Assembly: GCA_020061685.1 (NCBI GenBank)
Contig: JAGUXU010000132.1
Span: forward strand, 1 to 5,353
DNA from: Candidatus Omnitrophota bacterium
Lineage (GTDB): Bacteria > Omnitrophota > Gorgyraeia > Pluralincolimonadales > Pluralincolimonadaceae
DNA length: 5,353 nucleotides
Reading direction: 5' to 3'
Part shown: positions 1 to 4,884 of the stretch, piece by piece
Numbering within the stretch: position 1 is the first letter of the stretch
Layout: every line of letters begins with the position of its first letter
The notes under the pieces: generated by a model
Seen by the model: the letters and a program-made list of their open reading frames with translations, nothing else
Told to the model about the DNA's origin: nothing
Databases searched by the model: none
Position numbers and translations under genes: made by a program

Positions 1-353
1 ACTTTCTTTTGTATATATTCCCTGAATTCGAGGGTTATTGGATGGGCTATATCTTTATGCTCCGACTGGCGCGCCGCCGCCTCTTCCTGCTGGTCCCTTA
101 CGGGACGGCTCGGTACCTCTATAGCGCAGCCGCAATTGTTGCAGTACTTGGAGCGCACGACATTCTTGAAGTTGCATTTAGGACAGGACTCTTTCATCTT
201 CCTTGAAGGCATGGCTACAAACAGCCCTTTCTGTCCCTCGATGACTTTTATGTTCCTCACTACGAAGGCGTTATCGAAAGTCACCGTCGCATACGCCTTT
301 AGTTTCTTGTCCTGCCCTTCCTTCATGAAGATCCTGACCTCAGTGATGTCCAT
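1..353 (-). CDS. spoVG: SpoVG-family RNA/DNA-binding regulator with inserted zinc ribbon (3' end beyond window)
   Basis: Reading leftward from the ATG at 353, 117 codons are visible before the window ends. Residues 1-53 match the SpoVG core: MDITEVRIF, a strand with FDNAFVVRNIKVIEG, then GLFVAMPSRK (43-52). The second conserved block, DIAHPI followed by EFREYIQ, appears at 101-115. In Bacillus SpoVG only a few residues separate these blocks. Here about 45 residues intervene, containing a zinc-ribbon pattern C57-x2-C60-x10-C71-x2-C74 and a charged, Ala/Glu/Gln-rich linker (about 83-99). SpoVG proteins are small cytosolic nucleic-acid-binding regulators; the extra ribbon probably adds a metal-stabilised binding surface (inference). 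It lies 57 bases downstream of ispE with its own Shine-Dalgarno, probably on the same transcript. The SpoVG assignment is secure from both core blocks; the target is unknown, and the C-terminal tail is not visible. Confidence 0.92.
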   Translation of the reverse strand, partial: MDITEVRIFMKEGQDKKLKAYATVTFDNAFVVRNIKVIEGQKGLFVAMPSRKMKESCPKCNFKNVVRSKYCNNCGCAIEVPSRPVRDQQEEAAARQSEHKDIAHPITLEFREYIQKK

Positions 354-361
354 CTAACCCG

Positions 362-368
362 CTCCTTT
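362..368 (-). promoter_or_regulatory. Shine-Dalgarno site of spoVG
   Basis: On the minus strand AAAGGAG ends 8 bases before the ATG at 353. This is a strong match to the anti-Shine-Dalgarno sequence and fixes the spoVG start. I see no convincing promoter or terminator in the rest of the 57-base gap between ispE and spoVG. Confidence 0.8.
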
Positions 369-410
369 CTTAACCCTTAGATGAAAATGGCTGGCCTTTG
401 CGTTCGTCTA

Positions 411-1274
411 TTACCAGAGTGTCGCGGCAACGAAAGCCTGCCAGCCCTCCCTAAGTAAGAGCCTTTTCTTTGCCTCAAGCGCTTCCTCCCTGCTTGAAGC
501 TACTCCATACACAGTAGGCCCACTCCCGCTCATCAAAGATAACTTTAATCCGGCTTTTATAATCTCTGATTTTATCTCGGAGACCTCTTTATGCCTCTTC
601 TCTACCGGATCTTCCAGGCTGTTGAATAAAAACCCATTAAGGTCCTTAAACCGGATCTTTCTTAGGGAATGCACGTCAATTTTACTATTATTGGCTGTAT
701 GTGTCAAGCCCAAACTTAGGGTTGAATAGGCGTCTTTTGCCAGTACTTCAAAGCCGGGATTGACCAGGAGATACCAGAAGGTCTCGCCTTTAGGCAGCGG
801 CTCCAGCATCTCCCCCTTGCCGCGGCCCACCGCCCTTCCGGCATCCAGGAGAAAGAACGCCACATCCGCGCCTATCCTGCTTCCGATATCAAAGATCTCC
901 TCTTTTTTTAACTTCAGGGCCCAAAGCTCGTTTAAGCCCCGCAAACAGGCGGCGCAATCCGAACTCGCCCCGCCCAGACCCGCCGCGACCGGGATATTTT
1001 TATTCAAAGTTATCTCCACGCCGGAAGTTATGCCATAACTTTCCTTCAATACCGCAGCCACCCTGTATACCAGATTACGCGAATCACAAGGGACTTGTGG
1101 GTTATCGCACAAAACCACAATGTCTTTCTTTATGGGCCTTAATCTGATCTTGTCGCACAGGTCTATGCGCTCAAAGACCGTCTCGATATCGTGATAGCCG
1201 TCCGGCCTTTTACTTAGGACTTTAAGATAGAGGTTTATCTTGGCGGGAGAAGTTAGGGTAAGGACTTCGGTCAT
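411..1274 (-). CDS. ispE: 4-diphosphocytidyl-2-C-methyl-D-erythritol kinase
   Basis: This 287-residue GHMP kinase phosphorylates CDP-methylerythritol at the 2-hydroxyl with ATP, in the cytosolic MEP route to isoprenoid precursors. The family signature SPAKINLYL opens the protein, with the catalytic-type lysine at K12, and RPDGYHDIETVF follows at 23-34. The glycine-rich ATP loop is VAAGLGGASSDCAA (96-109). GADVAFF (135-141) carries D137, the expected partner of the lysine. The C-terminal GHMP motif SGSGPTVYG is at 249-257. Length is normal for IspE and no key residue is missing. The ATG at 1274 shares its A with the TAA of the transketolase C-subunit gene (TAATG), and I see no Shine-Dalgarno close upstream, so translation probably depends on ribosomes terminating on the upstream gene. 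Relatives such as homoserine or mevalonate kinase are unlikely given the RPDGYH and GADV segments. Confidence 0.96.
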   Translation of the reverse strand: MTEVLTLTSPAKINLYLKVLSKRPDGYHDIETVFERIDLCDKIRLRPIKKDIVVLCDNPQVPCDSRNLVYRVAAVLKESYGITSGVEITLNKNIPVAAGLGGASSDCAACLRGLNELWALKLKKEEIFDIGSRIGADVAFFLLDAGRAVGRGKGEMLEPLPKGETFWYLLVNPGFEVLAKDAYSTLSLGLTHTANNSKIDVHSLRKIRFKDLNGFLFNSLEDPVEKRHKEVSEIKSEIIKAGLKLSLMSGSGPTVYGVASSREEALEAKKRLLLREGWQAFVAATLW

Positions 1275-2215
1275 TATTTTTTAAGTTTTAGGACTTCCAA
1301 AGCCGATTTAACGATGCCTTCGCAGGTCAATCCGAAATACTTCATAAGCTCAAGCGCGTCGCCGGATTCGCCGAACCTGTCTTTCATCCCCACCATCTTT
1401 ACGGGGACCGGGTAATTTTCGGAAAGCACCTCGGCAACGGCGCTTCCCATGCCCCCCACCACAGTATGTTCCTCGGCCGTGACTATTGCGCCGGTCTGGG
1501 TAGCGGCTTTTATTATCTTTTCCTTGTCCATGGGCTTTACCGTGGGGAGGTTTATGACCCTTGCGGCTATGCCTTGTTTCTTGAGCTCGTCATGCGCTTT
1601 AAGCGCCTCGTGGACCATTATGCCGTTCGCGACAATACTGAGGTCCGTCCCATCGCGTAAGACAACTGCCTCGCCTATCTTGAAAGGTCCTTTGTATTCC
1701 GTGATGACCGGAAAGGGCTCGCGCCCTAATCTTAAATATACCGGACCCGGGTGCGAAGCCGCGGCGAGTGTGGCCCTTCTGGCCTCTTCCGAATCGCAGG
1801 GCACGATGACTGTCATATTCGGCAGGACACGCATGAGCGTGACCTCCTCAAGCGCCTGATGCGAGGCCCCGTCCGGCCCGACCGAGATGCCGCCGTGCGT
1901 GCCGGCTATCTTCACGTTCAAATTCATATAACATACCGAGACCCTTATCTGGTCCCATGCGCGGCCCGAGGCGAATATGCCGAAGGTGCAGGCAAACGGG
2001 ATCTTGCCGCAAAGAGCGAAACCTGCGGCGGTAGAGATCATATCCTGTTCCGCGACCCCGAAATCGACGAACCTCTCGGGATACTTGTCCCTAAACCAGT
2101 TCGCGCGGGTCGAGGCGGTCAGGTCAGCGGACAAGACTATGACATTATCGTTTGTCTTTCCCAGTTCCACGAGCGCTTCGCCGAATCCGTCGCGGGTAGC
2201 CTTCAATTCTGACAT
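1274..2215 (-). CDS. tktB: Transketolase, C-terminal subunit (pyrimidine-binding and C-terminal domains)
   Basis: This 313-residue protein is the second half of a split transketolase. With the N-terminal subunit it would move two-carbon ketol units between sugar phosphates, using thiamine diphosphate, in the non-oxidative pentose phosphate pathway. The pyrimidine-binding domain spans roughly residues 5-170: FVDFGVAEQDM (49-59) carries E56, the glutamate that activates the cofactor, and a GTHGGISVGPDGASHQALEE stretch follows near residue 105. The C-terminal transketolase domain occupies about 185-310, with TAEEHTVVGGMGSAVAE. The ATG lies one base after the TGA of the N-subunit gene and has its own AAGGGG ribosome site. 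The stop overlaps the ispE start as TAATG. Split pairs are common in archaea and several bacterial phyla, so this is not a broken gene. The halves resemble DXS and pyruvate dehydrogenase E1 too, and the exact substrate cannot be read from sequence. The symbol is only conventional. Confidence 0.93.
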   Translation of the reverse strand: MSELKATRDGFGEALVELGKTNDNVIVLSADLTASTRANWFRDKYPERFVDFGVAEQDMISTAAGFALCGKIPFACTFGIFASGRAWDQIRVSVCYMNLNVKIAGTHGGISVGPDGASHQALEEVTLMRVLPNMTVIVPCDSEEARRATLAAASHPGPVYLRLGREPFPVITEYKGPFKIGEAVVLRDGTDLSIVANGIMVHEALKAHDELKKQGIAARVINLPTVKPMDKEKIIKAATQTGAIVTAEEHTVVGGMGSAVAEVLSENYPVPVKMVGMKDRFGESGDALELMKYFGLTCEGIVKSALEVLKLKK

Positions 2216-2216
2216 A

Positions 2217-3044
2217 TCAATCCCCTTCTTCTATCTCCTTAAGCGCCTTATCAAGGTCGGCCTTCTTGATAGCCGTGCCGTGATAGGCGACCGAATTCTT
2301 CTCTATAAAAGAGACCCCTTTGCCTTTTACCGTATGCGCTATGATGACCGAAGGTTTGCCCTTGACGAGTTCCGCCTTATCGAAGGCGTCCATCAGTTCC
2401 TTAAAATCGTGGCCGTTAATCTCTATCACATTCCAGCCGAAAGCGGCCCACTTGTCCTTTATGGGCTCCAGGTTCATCACGTCGCTTGTCCATCCGTCTA
2501 TCTGCTGCCTGTTGTAATCCACTATAAGGCACAGGTTATCTATCTTGTAGTGGGCTGAGGTCATGGCCGCTTCCCATATCTGCCCTTCGTCCTGCTCGCC
2601 GTCGCCTATAAGGCAATATACCCTGTAATCCCGCTTATCGAGGCGCCCGGCCAGGGCGATGCCGTTGGCGATAGAAAGCCCCTGGCCCAGCGAGCCGGTC
2701 GAGGCTTCGCAACCCGGCGTCAGGAGGCTTGCGTGCCCCTGTAATATCGAGCCGCGCTTCCTTAAATTCATAAGCTCGCCGCACGGAAAGAAGCCGCGGC
2801 GGCCGAGGACCGCGTATAGCGGCGGGCAGGTATGCCCTTTCGAGAGGACGAACCTGTCCCTGTCCGCCCATTTCATATTCTTGGGGTCATACTGTAATTT
2901 ATAATAATAAAGCGTCACTATGATGTCCACGCAGGACAATGAACCGGAAGTATGCCCTGAGCCTGCCTCCGCAAGCATCCGCAGGACATCTTTCCTGACC
3001 TCCTTGGCGATCTTCTTCAATTCCTCCGGCTTCGGCCTGTCCAT
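2217..3044 (-). CDS. tktA: Transketolase, N-terminal subunit (thiamine-diphosphate-binding domain)
   Basis: From the ATG at 3044 this is 275 residues, the usual length for the stand-alone N-terminal subunit. The start MDRPKPEELKKIAKEVRKDV leads into AEAGSGHTSGSLS (25-37), with H31. SKGHTCPPLYAVL (68-80) and STGSLGQGLS (115-124) follow. The thiamine-diphosphate/Mg motif begins GDGEQDEGQIWEA at 147 and ends with N178 in IVDYN. The C-terminal part holds HTVKGKGVSF and the final AYHG-type motif. It pairs with the downstream C subunit to form the cofactor site at their interface. An in-frame ATG at 3125 would add 27 residues, but these lie inside the upstream TPR gene and do not look like transketolase. 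The 3044 start forms TAATG with the TPR stop and begins exactly where family members begin. Only a weak AGGG lies upstream, about 10 bases away, so translational coupling is likely. The symbol is conventional, not unique. Confidence 0.94.
   Translation of the reverse strand: MDRPKPEELKKIAKEVRKDVLRMLAEAGSGHTSGSLSCVDIIVTLYYYKLQYDPKNMKWADRDRFVLSKGHTCPPLYAVLGRRGFFPCGELMNLRKRGSILQGHASLLTPGCEASTGSLGQGLSIANGIALAGRLDKRDYRVYCLIGDGEQDEGQIWEAAMTSAHYKIDNLCLIVDYNRQQIDGWTSDVMNLEPIKDKWAAFGWNVIEINGHDFKELMDAFDKAELVKGKPSVIIAHTVKGKGVSFIEKNSVAYHGTAIKKADLDKALKEIEEGD
2222..2227 (-). promoter_or_regulatory. Shine-Dalgarno site of transketolase C-subunit gene
   Basis: AAGGGG on the minus strand ends 6 bases before the ATG at 2215. 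It lies within the last codons of the N-subunit gene. This is the only one of the three packed junctions with a clear, well-spaced ribosome site, which fits the need to make the two subunits in matched amounts. Confidence 0.65.
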
Positions 3045-4576
3045 TATTTTTGAGCCCTGTTCGATTTTTCCAGTTTTTCTTTTACCGCTTCCTGCTTCGG
3101 GTCCAGTTCCAGCGACCTCTTCCACGCCTCTTTGGCCTTCTCGATCAGGCCTTTCTTCCGGTAGGCGTCTCCCAAATGGTCGTAGATTATTGAGTCTTTA
3201 CCGTATAAGGATATCGCCCTCTCGAGCTGCGCAATCGCCTCGTCCGTCATCCCCTTCTGATAGTATGCCCAGCCAAGGCTGTCGATATAGGCGCCGTTAT
3301 CCGGGTTTACCTCGAGGGCACGCTTTATCAGGCTTATTGCCTCGTCTAGATTCGTGCCTTCCTCGGCATACATATAGCCGAGATAGTTCAATGCCTCGTC
3401 GTGCTTGGGATCCAGCTCTATCGCTTTTTTCAGATTGTGCGCCGCCAGATCTTTTTGCCCCTGCCTTTCGTAAGCCGCGCCCAGATAGAAATATCCGTCG
3501 CTGTCCCCGGGCGCCGCTTCGACGGCCTTCTTGTATGATTCCAGCGCTTCCTTCCGCATCTCTTTCTGCGAATACGCCATACCCATGACGATATATGCCA
3601 GATTGGCTTTGGACTTGTCGCTTAACGCCGCCGCTTTATCCAGCAACTTGATCGCCTCGTCCGGGTTCTTCTCGTTCAGATAAAGATACGCCAGCTCCAG
3701 ATAACCGTCTATCTTCTCCGGCTCCAGGTCGATGATCAATTTATAGGTCGAGATAGCGTCGTTGACCTTCTTATCCTTGTGATAGGCCTGGGCGAGCAGC
3801 CTGTAGACCTTTGTATTCAAAGGCTCTATCTCGAGGACTCTTTTATAGTCGGCGATGGCCTTCTGGGTCTGGCCCTTTAATTCGTATACTATCGCCCTGC
3901 TTAAGATCGCCTCCTGATAATCCGGATTTAACCTTATCGCCTCGTCAAAATGCGAGATCGCTTCGTCGTATTTCTCTATCTTACTGTAAAATATGCCGAG
4001 ATTGAAATGGGCGAGGCTTGAGTTTTTGTCCTCTTTTACTATCGCTTCGTAGACGTCTATGGCTTCTTTTACCTTTTCCTGTATGACATAGAGGTCCGCC
4101 AGCGAGGCCAACGCCTTTAGGTCGTTAGGCGTCCTCTTTATGATCTCCTCGTACTGGAGCGTGGCCTTGTCGTATTGCTTCGTGATGGTATACAGCAGCG
4201 CTAATATGAATCTCGCCTTCGAATCATCGGGATCGTTGGTTATGGCGGCGTTTAGGTGGTCAGCCGCTTCCTCGTATTTCGTCTGCCTGATATAATTCAG
4301 CGCCAGCCTTGTATGTATGACCGATGACTTAGTGTCATACTGAAGCGCCTTCGCGTACTCCTCTGTGGCCTCGCTGAATTTGCCCTCATTATCCAGCATG
4401 GCGCCCATTATAAAATGGGCGTACGCCTTCGTATTGACGCTCCTTGGTTTGGAGCCTTCCGAGAACAGGGTATCGTAATCGGCAAGGCGTTCTGAGGACC
4501 GGCAGTAAAGCGGGCTCCCTTTTAAAGCGACAAAAAGGGCCACTCCTATTATCAAGATGATGATGTATTTTTTCAT
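3044..4576 (-). CDS. Exported or membrane-anchored TPR-repeat protein (13 TPRs)
   Basis: The 510-residue product starts MKKYIIILIIGVALFVAL, a short basic end followed by a hydrophobic segment (about 4-18) that is a signal peptide or membrane anchor. From about residue 51 to 496 the protein is an almost unbroken array of 34-residue tetratricopeptide repeats, about 13 by eye. Several have the canonical A-x-Y-x-x-x-G pattern (for example LGWAYYQKGMTDEAI and LGDAYRKKGLIEKA) and end with DP or NP turns (ELDPKHD, EVNPDNG). Repeats 8, 9 and 11 carry one extra residue. A short charged tail follows. TPR solenoids are protein-binding scaffolds; no enzymatic domain is visible, so the partner is unknown. 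The fold should face the periplasm if the signal works. The C25 region (SPLYC) is a poor lipobox. No Shine-Dalgarno lies at normal spacing before the ATG; the nearest AGGAAG is 18 bases away. The start is supported by the signal segment. Its stop overlaps the transketolase start. Confidence 0.9.
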   Translation of the reverse strand: MKKYIIILIIGVALFVALKGSPLYCRSSERLADYDTLFSEGSKPRSVNTKAYAHFIMGAMLDNEGKFSEATEEYAKALQYDTKSSVIHTRLALNYIRQTKYEEAADHLNAAITNDPDDSKARFILALLYTITKQYDKATLQYEEIIKRTPNDLKALASLADLYVIQEKVKEAIDVYEAIVKEDKNSSLAHFNLGIFYSKIEKYDEAISHFDEAIRLNPDYQEAILSRAIVYELKGQTQKAIADYKRVLEIEPLNTKVYRLLAQAYHKDKKVNDAISTYKLIIDLEPEKIDGYLELAYLYLNEKNPDEAIKLLDKAAALSDKSKANLAYIVMGMAYSQKEMRKEALESYKKAVEAAPGDSDGYFYLGAAYERQGQKDLAAHNLKKAIELDPKHDEALNYLGYMYAEEGTNLDEAISLIKRALEVNPDNGAYIDSLGWAYYQKGMTDEAIAQLERAISLYGKDSIIYDHLGDAYRKKGLIEKAKEAWKRSLELDPKQEAVKEKLEKSNRAQK

Positions 4577-4608
4577 TTGGGGAAAACCAGAAATCTTCCT
4601 AAGCAGAG

Positions 4609-4629
4609 ACCCTTCGCTTCGCTCAGGGT
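4609..4629. repeat. Short palindromic repeat CCCTGAGCGAAGCGAAGGG
   Basis: On the minus strand the core reads ACCCT, then an 11-base centre containing GCGAAGC, then AGGGT. The 5-bp arms pair perfectly and the GCGAAGC core can fold as a very tight mini-hairpin. Similar CCCTGAG...GAAGGG palindromes are widely dispersed between genes in many environmental bacteria (recalled, not searched). It lies between the small ribosomal-peptide gene and the TPR gene, immediately after and sharing two bases with a larger hairpin. No T-run follows, so it is not an intrinsic terminator. Confidence 0.6.
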
Positions 4630-4674
4630 AAATGCGACCAACTAGGCAAAGACGCGTTACTTGGTCGCATTTAC
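4628..4674. repeat. 14-bp perfect inverted repeat with 19-base loop
   Basis: The arms GTAAATGCGACCAA (4628-4641) and TTGGTCGCATTTAC (4661-4674) are exact reverse complements separated by 19 bases. In the transcript the first arm contains the TAA stop of the mS38-like gene, so the stop codon itself lies in the stem. The loop contains the palindrome ACGCGT. Without a following U-tract it is not a classical terminator; it could be an mRNA-stabilising or processing hairpin, or a REP/MITE-like dispersed element that supplied the stop. Confidence 0.75.
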
Positions 4675-4760
4675 TTCTTCTTGTGCCTGTCTCTGCGCAG
4701 CCTTTTCTTTCTCTTGTGCGTCCTTATCTTTCTTCTCTTGCGTTTTCTTCCGCAGGGCAT
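4671..4760 (-). CDS. AURKAIP1/COX24-domain (mS38-like) small ribosomal peptide
   Basis: A 29-codon reading frame runs from the ATG at 4760 to TAA at 4671. It begins MPCGRKRKRRKIRTHKRKK, continues RLRRDRH and ends with three lysines. Nineteen of 29 residues are Lys or Arg. The THKRKKRLR segment and the terminal RHKKK are the hallmarks of the bacterial AURKAIP1/COX24 family, related to mitochondrial small-subunit protein mS38 and to the tiny basic peptide called bS22 in mycobacterial ribosomes. The likely role is binding 16S rRNA in the small subunit (family knowledge). An ideal AAAGGAG lies 7 bases before this ATG, which selects it over an upstream ATG in another frame that abuts the Shine-Dalgarno and yields an unrelated Lys/Glu/Gln-rich peptide. 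It sits 122 bases after hisG and 94 bases before the TPR gene, flanked by repeats on both sides. Confidence 0.88.
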   Translation of the reverse strand: MPCGRKRKRRKIRTHKRKKRLRRDRHKKK

Positions 4761-4767
4761 AAGCCAT

Positions 4768-4774
4768 CTCCTTT
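4768..4774 (-). promoter_or_regulatory. Shine-Dalgarno site of the mS38-like gene
   Basis: AAAGGAG on the minus strand ends 7 bases before the ATG at 4760. The next-upstream ATG at 4767 directly touches the GGAG and could not use it, so this site decides both start and reading frame. Confidence 0.85.
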
Positions 4775-4782
4775 TAAATTCA

Positions 4783-4884
4783 GCGCAAAACTCAAAGCGA
4801 AAAGCTTAAACGTAAAGCTTAAAACTTTTGAAACTTTGAACTTTGAGTTTTAGTTTTGCGCTTTTCGCTTTGCACTTTACGTTT
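4783..4884. repeat. AT-rich modular repeat of inverted short words
   Basis: The stretch is built from 10-12 base words. On the plus strand the left half has A = GCGCAAAACT (4783), B = AAAACTCAAAG (4787), C = CAAAGCGAAAAG (4793) and D = AAACGTAAAG (4808), partly overlapping. Exact reverse complements of all four follow: B' at 4841, A' at 4852, C' at 4861 and D' at 4875. The complements come in nearly the same order as the originals, so this is not a simple hairpin. The centre holds AAAGCTTAAA duplicates and a tandem AACTTTGA. It fills the gap after hisG, reaches its TAA stop and leads to the mS38-like gene's ribosome site. It looks like a dispersed intergenic element of uncultured-bacterial genomes; function is unknown. 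Confidence 0.75.

Noticed and set aside
136..357. Plus-strand open frames over the left edge
   Set aside because: They are antisense to the SpoVG gene, which has conserved motifs and a ribosome site.
1977..2558. Plus-strand open frame of 193 codons (and the one at 2920-3588)
   Set aside because: They lie antisense to well-supported transketolase and TPR genes, cross gene boundaries and show no domain-like pattern; they are shadows of minus-strand codon bias.
3042..3125. Longer start for the transketolase N subunit at 3125
   Set aside because: The extra 27 residues are a second-frame reading of the TPR gene and do not resemble transketolase; the TAATG start at 3044 fits the family start.
4490..4576. 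Lipoprotein signal in the TPR protein
   Set aside because: The only early cysteine (C25) has Tyr at -1 and Leu at -2 (SPLYC), not a lipobox.
4609..4674. Rho-independent terminator after the mS38-like gene
   Set aside because: The stems are strong, but no T-run follows on the minus strand after either one.
4657..4767. Alternative minus-strand frame starting at the ATG at 4767 (MAYALRKKTQEKK...), 36 residues
   Set aside because: Its ATG directly touches the GGAG and lacks spacing, and the peptide matches no family I know. The overlapping frame from 4760 has ideal spacing and a clear AURKAIP1/COX24 match.
4577..4882. Sigma-70 promoter in the hisG-TPR gap
   Set aside because: I found no -35/-10 pair with acceptable spacing; the AT-rich words give many weak partial matches that are not meaningful.
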